Positions 54,218-63,125 of a DNA stretch of 64,000 bases are shown piece after piece. Both the position numbers and the translations under genes were made by a program. The first letter of the stretch is position 1. Each line of letters starts with the position of its first letter. Source of the DNA: an uncultured Flavobacteriaceae bacterium (GTDB lineage: Bacteria; Bacteroidota; Bacteroidia; Flavobacteriales; Flavobacteriaceae); assembly GCA_947494205.1 (NCBI GenBank), contig CANLUH010000001.1, positions 372,001-436,000 of the forward strand, read 5' to 3'. Below the pieces are notes generated by a model. The model was not told the origin of the DNA and ran no database searches. It was given only the letters and a program-made list of their open reading frames with translations.

Positions 54218-54350
54218 AATTTAAACCTCTAAGATATAGGCTATTTTTTAATTTAAAATACTTTTCTATTTAAATAACAAATCTTTCTTAACCATAAAAA
54301 ACAATACAGTAACCATAATTTTTTAATAAGTTTACATTAAATTAAAATTA

Positions 54351-57300
54351 TTGAGACTCTCTCCTTTTAAAATATTTACAATAAGCATTATATTAACAAT
54401 ACTAGGTTTTTTCATTTTACCTAAATTATCTGTTAAATTAAACCCTAGTGCATCTTTACCTTCTATTACTGTTAATTATAGTTGGAATGATGCCTCACCA
54501 TACACTTTAGAACGGGATGTAACCTCTAAACTAGAAGCTGGCTTTGCAACTTTAAAAGGCTTAGAAAAGTTAGATTCTAAAAGTTCTAAGGGTTCTGGCT
54601 ACATTACACTATCTTTTAATAAAAATATAAATTTAGACATTGTTCGCTTCGAAACTGCAACAATTATTAGACAGTTATACAAACAATTACCAGAACAGGC
54701 TAGTTACCCAACTTTAAGTGTTAATAGGCCAGATGCAGATGAATCCTCTGCTATTTTATCTTATAGTATTAAAGCGCCTAAAAGCACTTACGAAATACAA
54801 AAAACGGTTACATCTAAAATACAGCCTATTATTAATGCTATACAACATGTAGATAAAACAGAAGTTTATGGTGCTAACCCACAAGAATATCTTATTCTTT
54901 TTGATCATTTTAAATTAAATACTTTAAAATTGACCAAGCAGGATTTGGTTACGGCATTACAGCAGTCTGTTAAAAGAGAAAATTTAGGTAGTGTTAATTA
55001 TAACAACAACCACATAACGCTTTCTTTGCAACCATTAAACAAAACCACAAATTGGCATATACCTGTAAAAAAAATAAACAATAGAATTATCTATCTCGAT
55101 GAAATAACCACTATTAAAAAACAAGAAGAAGAGGCTAAAACACATTATAGAATTAATGGTGAAAATGCCATTACTATAAATATTTACGCCACTAAGCAGG
55201 CTAACACAATAGCACTAGCAAAAACAGTAGATGATAATATTTTTAGCATACAGAAAAACATCCCTGAAGTCTATAACATAGTTAAAACCTACGACAGCAC
55301 TTCTTTTTTAAAAGCGGAACTCAATAAAATATACGAGCGTTCTGCATATACCATACTTATTCTATTACTTTTTATTTTATTAGTAAGTAAAAGTGTTAAG
55401 TATTTACTTATTACACTATTAACACTTATAACCAATATAAGTATTGCATTTCTTTTATACTATGCCTTTAATGTAGAACTTCAATTATACTCTTTAGCTG
55501 GTATAACCATATCCTTAGGTTTAATTATAGATAACAGTATTGTTATGATAGACCACATAAGGCATTTAAACAATAAAAAAGTATTTGTTCCTATTTTAGC
55601 TTCTACATTAACAACTGCGGGAGCTTTAAGTGTTATTTACTTTTTAGACGATAAATACAAAGTAAATCTTATCGATTTTGCAATAGTTATCATTATTAAT
55701 CTTTCTGTTTCTCTTGCTACTGCTTTATTTTTAATCCCTGCTTTAATACAAAAAATTAAACTATCTAATAAGCAAGAAAAAAAATGGAGTTTAAAAGTAA
55801 AACAGCATTTCTATAACATTTACAATAACATTATTACTACTCTATTAAGGTACAAAAAAACGGTTATTATTATTATAGTTCTTGTTTTTGGTATTCCTTT
55901 TTTTATGCTCCCAGAAAAACTAGAGAGTAACACTGCATGGTACGAAAAAACATACAACAATACTATTGGTAGCGAATGGTATAAAGAAACCCTAAGGCCT
56001 TATGTTGATATTTACTTAGGTGGCTCGTTTAGACTTTTCAATTTTTATGTATTTGATAATGCATCCTATGCAAAAAATGAAGAAACTAAATTGTATGTTT
56101 CTGCCTCTATGGAAAAAGGCGCTACTGTAGAGCAAATGAATACCGTATTTTTAGAAGTAGAAAACTATATAAAGCAATTTAATGAAATTAAGTTATTTAC
56201 TACCAATATATATAGTGGCGAATACGCAAGATTAGAGATTAGCTTTAAACCAGAGTTTTCTAACTCCTCCGTGCCTTTTATATTAAAATCGCGCTTAATT
56301 AGAAAAGCTCTAGATTTTGGCGGTATGGATTGGAATATTTACGGTGTTGGTAAAGGATTTAATAATGGAAGTAGTAATGGAGAACCCACTAATTTTTCTG
56401 TTAAAGCAAAAGGCTATAACTACGACCAATTAAATGTCTGGGCAGATAGTTTAAAAATAACTTTAGAAAAACATCCTAGAATACAAAAAGTGCTGATACG
56501 CGAAAATAGCTTTTGGGCAGAAGAACCTTCTTTTGAATATCGTTTTAAAGTAGACAAGCAAAAACTAGCCTTAGCAAACGTATCTCCTTCAAAAATAATA
56601 GATGAATTAAAACAATTATCACTTTCTAAACAACAAGACTTAGCTTTAAATATTGATGGTAAATATAGCCCTATTCGTTTTGAGTCTATGGCTTCTAAAG
56701 CATTCGATATTTGGCATATTAAAAATACACCTTTAGACAGTTTAAACAAACCTATTACACTAAATGGTATTGCAAAAATAACTAAAGAGCGGGCAGACGA
56801 GAATATTTATAAAGAAAACCAAGAATATATTAGACTAGTACAGTTTCAATACACTGGTTCTGCTAAGTTTGGATCTAAATTTTTAAACGAACAATTAAAA
56901 TTACTAGAGACAAAATTGCCATTAGGTTATACTTTTGAACGCGCCAACAGACAATGGTTTTTAAATCAAGACAAAAATAACAACTATGCTTTTTTATTGG
57001 TTTTAGTATTAGGTATTATTTATTTAATATGCGCCATTTTATTTGAAAGTTTTAAACAACCTTTTATTATACTTAGTGTTATTCCTATTTCTTTTATAGG
57101 CGTATTCTTAACCTTCTATTGGTTTGATTTTAATTTCGACCAAGGTGGCTTAGCTAGTTTTGTATTATTAAGTGGTATTACTGTTAATGCTTCTATTTTT
57201 ATTATTAATGGATTTAATAAATTAAAAAAAGAACAGCCAGACAAAGACATGATACTACTTTATCTAGAAGCTTTTAAACAAAAAATATTTCCGATAATGC

Positions 57301-57464
57301 TAACCATAGTATCTACTATTTTAGGTTTTATACCTTTTGTAAAAGATGGACAAAACGAGGTTTTCTGGTTTGCCCTAGGCGTAGGAACTATTGGTGGTTT
57401 GATATTTTCTTTAATTGGTATTTTATTTTACTTACCTATTTTTACTCTAAAAAAAACTAATTAA
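54351..57464 (+). CDS. Second RND-family permease
   Basis: The 1037-residue protein is a full-length RND transporter, opening LSPFKIFTISIILTILGF, with two periplasmic loops and two helix blocks; SLGLIIDNSIVMIDH (about residue 387) is the central proton-relay helix. It is clearly different from the pump at 46166-49177, so this is not a recent duplication. The start is TTG at 54351; a stop at 54327-54329 closes the frame and no ATG lies between. It diverges from the lipoprotein genes and converges with the signal peptidase gene, overlapping its end by 8 bases. No own adaptor or TolC gene is near. Confidence 0.92.
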   Translation: MRLSPFKIFTISIILTILGFFILPKLSVKLNPSASLPSITVNYSWNDASPYTLERDVTSKLEAGFATLKGLEKLDSKSSKGSGYITLSFNKNINLDIVRFETATIIRQLYKQLPEQASYPTLSVNRPDADESSAILSYSIKAPKSTYEIQKTVTSKIQPIINAIQHVDKTEVYGANPQEYLILFDHFKLNTLKLTKQDLVTALQQSVKRENLGSVNYNNNHITLSLQPLNKTTNWHIPVKKINNRIIYLDEITTIKKQEEEAKTHYRINGENAITINIYATKQANTIALAKTVDDNIFSIQKNIPEVYNIVKTYDSTSFLKAELNKIYERSAYTILILLLFILLVSKSVKYLLITLLTLITNISIAFLLYYAFNVELQLYSLAGITISLGLIIDNSIVMIDHIRHLNNKKVFVPILASTLTTAGALSVIYFLDDKYKVNLIDFAIVIIINLSVSLATALFLIPALIQKIKLSNKQEKKWSLKVKQHFYNIYNNIITTLLRYKKTVIIIIVLVFGIPFFMLPEKLESNTAWYEKTYNNTIGSEWYKETLRPYVDIYLGGSFRLFNFYVFDNASYAKNEETKLYVSASMEKGATVEQMNTVFLEVENYIKQFNEIKLFTTNIYSGEYARLEISFKPEFSNSSVPFILKSRLIRKALDFGGMDWNIYGVGKGFNNGSSNGEPTNFSVKAKGYNYDQLNVWADSLKITLEKHPRIQKVLIRENSFWAEEPSFEYRFKVDKQKLALANVSPSKIIDELKQLSLSKQQDLALNIDGKYSPIRFESMASKAFDIWHIKNTPLDSLNKPITLNGIAKITKERADENIYKENQEYIRLVQFQYTGSAKFGSKFLNEQLKLLETKLPLGYTFERANRQWFLNQDKNNNYAFLLVLVLGIIYLICAILFESFKQPFIILSVIPISFIGVFLTFYWFDFNFDQGGLASFVLLSGITVNASIFIINGFNKLKKEQPDKDMILLYLEAFKQKIFPIMLTIVSTILGFIPFVKDGQNEVFWFALGVGTIGGLIFSLIGILFYLPIFTLKKTN

Positions 57465-58518
57465 AAAGTCGTTCTCTAGAAAAAGGCACTATCATTTTAC
57501 CTTGTATATAACTTTCTGGAATAAAACCAAAACTTCTTGAATCTAAGGAACTATGTCTATTATCTCCCATCATAAAATAATAGTTATTTAAAAAGGTATA
57601 CTCTAATTCCTCACCCTGCTCTAAGTTTAATTCTTTATTTTCAAAATTATATATAAGTGTCCTATATAAATCAAAATTATCTCCATTTAAAATTATCGTC
57701 ATTCCTTTTTTAGGAATAACGATTTCCCCATAATTATCTCTAGTCCATCTTTTTTTACTCGCTAAAGGATAAGGAAACAAGTTATTTCTTCTCTTTTTAG
57801 ATGGGTTAATTTTCACCTTCTTTTTGTAACTATTTCTTTCTTTACTATTCAATTCGTTAAACTCTTTATTAGAGAATGTTTTTACAACTCCTTTTTTAGT
57901 ACTATCCACATAACTGTAACAATATGTTCCTTTTTCTTTTAACTTCTTTTGATTTATAAACACCTTAGCATTCTCTATTTTAAGAGTATCTCCTGGCATT
58001 CCTATAATACGTTTTATTAAAAACATATCATTTTCTTCTATAGATTTAAAAACAACTATATCTCCCTGATTATATGCCTTAAATGGCTTCAAGGACTTAT
58101 ACAAATCAAATTCAAACAAGCTTCCATTCTTTTTAAAAAACACACCTATAACTGGTATATCTTGAATTCTTTTAGGGACTTTTGTCCCATAAGTTATTTT
58201 ATTAATCAGAACATAATCATTAGGAAACAACGTACGCTCCATAGAACTAGATGGCACAAAATAAACATCGAAGAAAAAAGTCCTAACAAATATTGCGACT
58301 AGTATAGGAGCGACTAAATAAAAACTATATTTTAAAAATTTACACAACGTATTAGGTAGTTTCTTTTTCAAGAACGTTGTAGTAAATTTAATTGTTACTA
58401 CTTCTGCCAAGACAATAATTATTAGCGAAACTAAAATTAAACCAGACCACAAAAAGAACAGACCTATTATAAATAATAATAAAATGAAAAGAATACGTTT
58501 ACGATACTTTACCTGCAT
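57457..58518 (-). CDS. lepB: Signal peptidase I
   Basis: The 353-residue inner-membrane protease has two or three N-terminal membrane segments, then VPSSSMERTLFPNDYVLINK (catalytic Ser about residue 94), DMFLIKRIIGMPGD (catalytic Lys about residue 170) and the C-terminal MMGDNRHSSLDSRSFG box. Between them lies a long basic insert (about residues 210-265) seen in Bacteroidota LepB. It removes signal peptides on the outer face of the membrane. Its place at the edge of the peptide/RND island suggests it may process the peptide, but it may equally be a general LepB. It converges with the second RND gene. Confidence 0.9.
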   Translation of the reverse strand: MQVKYRKRILFILLLFIIGLFFLWSGLILVSLIIIVLAEVVTIKFTTTFLKKKLPNTLCKFLKYSFYLVAPILVAIFVRTFFFDVYFVPSSSMERTLFPNDYVLINKITYGTKVPKRIQDIPVIGVFFKKNGSLFEFDLYKSLKPFKAYNQGDIVVFKSIEENDMFLIKRIIGMPGDTLKIENAKVFINQKKLKEKGTYCYSYVDSTKKGVVKTFSNKEFNELNSKERNSYKKKVKINPSKKRRNNLFPYPLASKKRWTRDNYGEIVIPKKGMTIILNGDNFDLYRTLIYNFENKELNLEQGEELEYTFLNNYYFMMGDNRHSSLDSRSFGFIPESYIQGKMIVPFSRERLFN

Positions 58519-58547
58519 TGATTTTGCTTTAGTTTTTGAATTAAATT

Positions 58548-59636
58548 TTATGATTTAACATCCAACGCATCCCGAAGCGCATTGCCAATTAACATAAACG
58601 CCATAACCAAAGTCATAATACAAAGACCTGGTATTATTGCTAGATAGGGTTTTCCTAATATAATATAGTTGTAGTGGTCTTTTATCATAGCACCCCAACT
58701 TGCCATTGGTGGTTGTGAGCCTATACCCAAAAAGCTTAATCCGCTTTCTATTAAAATAGCAGCTGCAAAATTTGCCGCGCATATTACTATTACCGGCGCC
58801 ATAATGTTTGGCAGAATATGTTTTGTTATTATTCTAAAATGTCCAAATCCTAAAGCTTTTGCTGCTGTAACATACTGCAACTCTTTTGCTCCTATAATTT
58901 GCCCCCTAACCACACGTGCTACTTCTACCCACATGGTTAATCCTACTGCTATAAATACTTGCCAAAAGCCTTTTCCCAGCACTAAAGTAATTGCGATAAC
59001 TAATAGGAGTGTAGGTATGGACCAAGTTACGTTAATAACCCACATAATAACCGAATCTACAACGCCTCCAAAATAGCCTGCTAGACTCCCCATGAACAAA
59101 CCAATGACTAAGGAAATAAACACAGCTACAAAACCAATAAAAAACGATATACGTGCTCCAACTAGGACCCTGCTTAACAAATCTCTACCGTACTTATCGG
59201 TTCCTAAATAGAATGTTTTTTCACTTACTAAGGTTTGCGGTAGAATATTAGCATTAATACTTATCGTTTTTTTTAATCCTTCTAATCCATCGGAAGCATA
59301 TTCTGTATAATGTATTGTTTGTTTATCTATAGTGTATTCTGTGATAGGAATTTCGGTTTTAGTTGCTATTTCTCCGAAGAATAACTTATCTAAAACTCCT
59401 TGTTCATTTTCTATTTCAGAAGGCAATGTTAGTAGACTTGTTTTAAATCCTGGCTTTTTAGAGTGAATTGACAAATGCATTTGGTTTGCATTTTGCGAAT
59501 TATCTGGTGCAAATACATATGCAAAAACAGATACTACACCTATAATAACGACAAAATAGAAACTGAAAACGCCCCAAAAGTTCTTTTTAAACTTTTGGAG
59601 CGCTAATTTACTTAATGAGTTTGTTGTATTACTCAT
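58548..59636 (-). CDS. Dipeptide/oligopeptide-type ABC transporter permease
   Basis: The 362-residue protein is of the DppC/OppC family. It has one N-terminal membrane segment (about 20-42), a periplasmic domain of about 100 residues larger than in typical DppC, the YLGTDKYGRDLLSR motif (about residue 143), and five further segments with the ATPase-coupling loop AAKALGFGHFRIITKHILPN. It works with a partner permease, ATPases and a binding protein, none encoded here. A decayed copy of its last 35 or so codons lies 13.8 kb away at 44696-44805. It starts 8 bases after prc. Confidence 0.9.
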   Translation of the reverse strand: MSNTTNSLSKLALQKFKKNFWGVFSFYFVVIIGVVSVFAYVFAPDNSQNANQMHLSIHSKKPGFKTSLLTLPSEIENEQGVLDKLFFGEIATKTEIPITEYTIDKQTIHYTEYASDGLEGLKKTISINANILPQTLVSEKTFYLGTDKYGRDLLSRVLVGARISFFIGFVAVFISLVIGLFMGSLAGYFGGVVDSVIMWVINVTWSIPTLLLVIAITLVLGKGFWQVFIAVGLTMWVEVARVVRGQIIGAKELQYVTAAKALGFGHFRIITKHILPNIMAPVIVICAANFAAAILIESGLSFLGIGSQPPMASWGAMIKDHYNYIILGKPYLAIIPGLCIMTLVMAFMLIGNALRDALDVKS

Positions 59637-59644
59637 TTATTGTT

Positions 59645-61825
59645 TTAGTCTTTTACTGTAGCTACTTTCTTTATTTCGTAGGTCATCTTTAAATCTTGAA
59701 GTACATTCAAAGCTTCCTCCATATATACATCTTGACTTAAACTTTCGTGCCAACGGTCACGCTTTTCTTTAAGTATTGTATCTTTAACAAATAATGCTTT
59801 TTCATATGGTAACGATGAAAATGTTAAATCTGTTTTATAATCTGAAATCGCATCAAATTGCTTAGCTACTTCTTCATTTTCACTTAATTCTATTTTATAT
59901 TTTTCGTAATTTAAAGAGAAGGTATTATCGTCCATTTGCTCTTTAATCCATTTTGCATTTTTCTCTATAAGAGCTAATTGCGCATTATTCTTCATACGAT
60001 TTTTACTATTTTCTATTGTAGCATCATAGTCGTAATAATTACCCCAAAATTCGTAATCTACAGCGTCTATTTTATCCCATGCTAACGGGTTATCTTGATC
60101 GCGTTCTCCTATATCTACAAAACTATATCTGTCTGGAACTACCACATCACTCTTTACACCTTCTAATTGTGTAGACCCACCATTAATTCTATAAAATTTT
60201 TGTCTTGTAATTTTTATAGCTCCTAAATCTCCATGAGAATTATTTCTAACCATTCTGTTTAACGGTAATATATTCTGTACTGTTCCTTTTCCGAAGGTTT
60301 GCTCACTTCCTATTATAATAGCTCTTTTATAATCTTGCATTGCTGCAGCTAATATTTCTGAAGCCGAAGCAGATAATTCATTTACCATGATTACTAATGG
60401 CCCATCCCAAATTATAGATTTGTCATTATCTTTTAAAACTTCCTTTGGCTCTCCTGTAGAACGCACTTGTACTACTGGCCCTTCTTTTATAAACAACCCA
60501 GCTATATCTACTACCGTTTTTAAAGAACCACCACCATTATTGCGAAGATCTAAAACAAGACCTTCCATACCTTCTTTTTTAAGTCTTTCTATTTCTTTTT
60601 TAATGTCTGAAGCTGCGTTTCTATTATCGTAATCTTTAAAGTCTATATAGAATTTAGGCAGATTAATAACGCCGTATGTTTTATCATTTTTCTTAACTGT
60701 TGACGATTTTGCGTATGTTTCTTCTAATTCAACAATATCTCTTGTTATAGAAATTTCTTCTATTGTACCATCTACTTTTTTTAACGTTAAGAATACTTCT
60801 GTTCCTTTAGGCCCTTTTATCAACTTAATTGCATCCTCTATCCTCATTCCAACAATACTTACTGGCTCGTCTTCATCTTCTTGACGAACTTTTAAGATAG
60901 TATCTCCCACTTCTAACTCTTTTCCTCTCCAAGCTGGCCCTCCAGAAACAAGCGATGTTATTTTAGTGTAATCCATGCGCTTTTGAAGTCTCGCACCTAT
61001 ACCTTCTAATTGCCCAGACATTTGCTGGTCAAAACGTTCTTTATCGTTTGGCGCCATATATGATGTATGTGGATCAAATTCTTCTACTATAGAATTTATA
61101 TAAATCGCAAACCAATCTTTACGTTCCATATCGTCTATAAAATCTGTAAAGTATGTATCTAAACTTTTAGTCGTTTCTGCTCTAGCTTCTGCTTCTAATT
61201 CTTCTAAAGATTTATTTAGTGCAATCTTTTTATCATTATTTTTTGCTTCAACCTCTATTTTCTCTAATGTTTTAGCATCCATTTTAACCTGCTCTTCTTT
61301 ATCAGAAATTAAAGCATCGTAACTTGCAATTGTTCTAAACTTAAGTTGCTGTCTCCAACGTTCTTTAAGTTTCTTTTTATTTTTCACATAATCATGTTTT
61401 GCATAATCTGTATCTATAGTTTCATCTATAGTATAATCGAAAGGTTTCTCTAGAATCTCTTTATAAATAGCTTTAGTTTCATTCATACGCTTAACTAAAC
61501 GCTCATTTGTTAAGTTAAAAAATGAAATATCGTAATTCATTAACTGATTGTCTATTTCAGTTTTATACTTAGCAAATTCTTCAATATCCGATTTAAGGAA
61601 ATAACGTTTTAATGGATCTATCCTTTCTAAATAAGTATCGTAGACGTCTTTGGAAAAATCATCGTTAAAGTCTTTAGGCTGAAAGTGTAATTGCTCTAAA
61701 GCCAACGTAATAATTTGAATTAGTAATTTATCTTTATCTGGATCGTCTTCTACTTTTGCTGTAAAGCTACATGAGCCAAATGCTAATAATAGCACCAACA
61801 TTAACACATTATACTTCTTTTTCAT
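59645..61825 (-). CDS. prc: Carboxy-terminal processing (tail-specific) protease
   Basis: The 726-residue protein has a lipoprotein signal (LLLAFGSC), a long helical N-terminal part, a PDZ domain (about residues 250-345, GIGARLQKRMDYTKI...IVGMRIEDAIKLIKGPKGT), the S41 protease core with NELSASASEIL (catalytic Ser about 487) and GSEQTFGKGTVQ (catalytic Lys about 512), and the C-terminal domain of the Prc/Tsp family. It degrades or trims periplasmic proteins from the C-terminus. Size and order of domains are as in E. coli Prc. It is followed by the ABC permease gene. Confidence 0.95.
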   Translation of the reverse strand: MKKKYNVLMLVLLLAFGSCSFTAKVEDDPDKDKLLIQIITLALEQLHFQPKDFNDDFSKDVYDTYLERIDPLKRYFLKSDIEEFAKYKTEIDNQLMNYDISFFNLTNERLVKRMNETKAIYKEILEKPFDYTIDETIDTDYAKHDYVKNKKKLKERWRQQLKFRTIASYDALISDKEEQVKMDAKTLEKIEVEAKNNDKKIALNKSLEELEAEARAETTKSLDTYFTDFIDDMERKDWFAIYINSIVEEFDPHTSYMAPNDKERFDQQMSGQLEGIGARLQKRMDYTKITSLVSGGPAWRGKELEVGDTILKVRQEDEDEPVSIVGMRIEDAIKLIKGPKGTEVFLTLKKVDGTIEEISITRDIVELEETYAKSSTVKKNDKTYGVINLPKFYIDFKDYDNRNAASDIKKEIERLKKEGMEGLVLDLRNNGGGSLKTVVDIAGLFIKEGPVVQVRSTGEPKEVLKDNDKSIIWDGPLVIMVNELSASASEILAAAMQDYKRAIIIGSEQTFGKGTVQNILPLNRMVRNNSHGDLGAIKITRQKFYRINGGSTQLEGVKSDVVVPDRYSFVDIGERDQDNPLAWDKIDAVDYEFWGNYYDYDATIENSKNRMKNNAQLALIEKNAKWIKEQMDDNTFSLNYEKYKIELSENEEVAKQFDAISDYKTDLTFSSLPYEKALFVKDTILKEKRDRWHESLSQDVYMEEALNVLQDLKMTYEIKKVATVKD

Positions 61826-62030
61826 TTATTCTATTTTTAGTATTCTAATTCTATTTTTCGCAGTTTTATAACATCTCTTAGTTTTCTGAAAAATAAAATT
61901 TATAATATTCTACTAAAATAAAGAAAAAACCGTGCCAATAAATGCAATTGAAGCTAATTTTTTGTTAAACGGATTAAAAAGTTAAAATGCATAAGATTTT
62001 ATGTATTTTAGCGAGTAAATTCGAGGGATA

Positions 62031-62807
62031 ATGACAAAAAAACCACTTATTTTAGTAACTAATGACGATGGTATAACCGCGCCCGGCATACGTGCTTTAA
62101 TTGCCGTTATGAAAACCATTGGAGATGTTGTAGTTGTGGCACCAGACAGTCCGCAAAGTGGTATGGGTCATGCTATAACCATTAATTCTACTTTACATCT
62201 TCAAAAAATTAATATAGACGATGCTATTGAAAAAGAATACAGCTGCTCTGGTACTCCTGCAGATTGTGTAAAAATAGCTGTAAATGAAATTTTAAACAGA
62301 AAACCAGATCTTTGTGTTTCTGGTATAAATCATGGTACAAATTCGTCTATAAATGTTATCTATTCTGGTACAATGAGTGCTGCAATAGAAGCTGGCATAG
62401 AAGGCATACCATCTATTGGGTTCTCGCATTTAAACCATAGTTGGGACACTAATTTCGAAGCTTCAAAAAAATATATAAAGATTATTGCTAAAAATGTTTT
62501 GGATCATGGTTTAAAAAACGGTGTTGTTTTAAATGTAAATATTCCCGATTTAAACGAAGACCAAATTAAAGGTGTAAAGATTTGCAGACAGGCCAAAGCA
62601 AATTGGAAAGAGGCTTTTGATAAACGACAAACACCACAAGGGAAAGATTATTATTGGCTTTCTGGTGTGTTTGAAAATTATGATGATGGTGAAGACACCG
62701 ATGAATGGGCTTTAGAACATGGTTACATTTCTGTTGTCCCAGTTCAGTTTGATTTAACAGCTCATCAATGTATTGAAGAATTAAATACTTGGAGTTTTTA
62801 TGAATAA
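62031..62807 (+). CDS. surE: 5'/3'-nucleotidase SurE
   Basis: The 258-residue enzyme removes phosphate from nucleoside monophosphates. It begins with the SurE hallmark LVTNDDGITAPGIRAL (Asp12, Asp13 as metal ligands), then APDSPQSGMGHAIT, YSCSGTPADCVK and VSGINHGTNSS (Asn about 103), all diagnostic. The length is normal. It starts the rightward unit surE-small membrane protein-lpxB, divergent from prc. Confidence 0.96.
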   Translation: MTKKPLILVTNDDGITAPGIRALIAVMKTIGDVVVVAPDSPQSGMGHAITINSTLHLQKINIDDAIEKEYSCSGTPADCVKIAVNEILNRKPDLCVSGINHGTNSSINVIYSGTMSAAIEAGIEGIPSIGFSHLNHSWDTNFEASKKYIKIIAKNVLDHGLKNGVVLNVNIPDLNEDQIKGVKICRQAKANWKEAFDKRQTPQGKDYYWLSGVFENYDDGEDTDEWALEHGYISVVPVQFDLTAHQCIEELNTWSFYE

Positions 62808-63087
62808 AAAGGCTATTATTATTGGTTTTGCAACTGGATTAGCTGTTACTTTTATTGGCATTACTATTTACATGTTGTATTTAAACGCTAGTCTAGGTTT
62901 AGAATCTGAAGAGTTGTTTCAGAAAATAATATCTTTTTCTACTATTAAAAATTATGCTGGTATTGGGATTTTGTTAAACCTACCTGTTTTTTATTATTTT
63001 TTAAGTAGAAAAAAAGAAGATTATGCAAAAGGATTAATTTTTGCTATCATGATAGTTGCTATCATTTTTTTAGCGAATAAGTTTTAG
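62800..63087 (+). CDS. Small three-helix membrane protein
   Basis: The 95-residue protein has three hydrophobic segments (about residues 6-26, 50-68, 76-92) and a basic loop SRKKEDYAKG. I do not recognise a family, although a small membrane protein between surE and lpxB is a pattern I have seen in Flavobacteriia. It overlaps surE by 8 bases, so translation is coupled, and lpxB follows 38 bases later. Confidence 0.75.
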   Translation: MNKKAIIIGFATGLAVTFIGITIYMLYLNASLGLESEELFQKIISFSTIKNYAGIGILLNLPVFYYFLSRKKEDYAKGLIFAIMIVAIIFLANKF

Positions 63088-63125
63088 ATAAATACATAAC
63101 ATGGCAAACCATATATTATAAATAG

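Noticed and set aside
54266-54316. Sixteen-codon frame (MVTVLFFMVKKDLLFK) as a second small peptide gene
   Set aside because: Too short and AT-rich to separate from chance; mentioned only as a possible leader frame.
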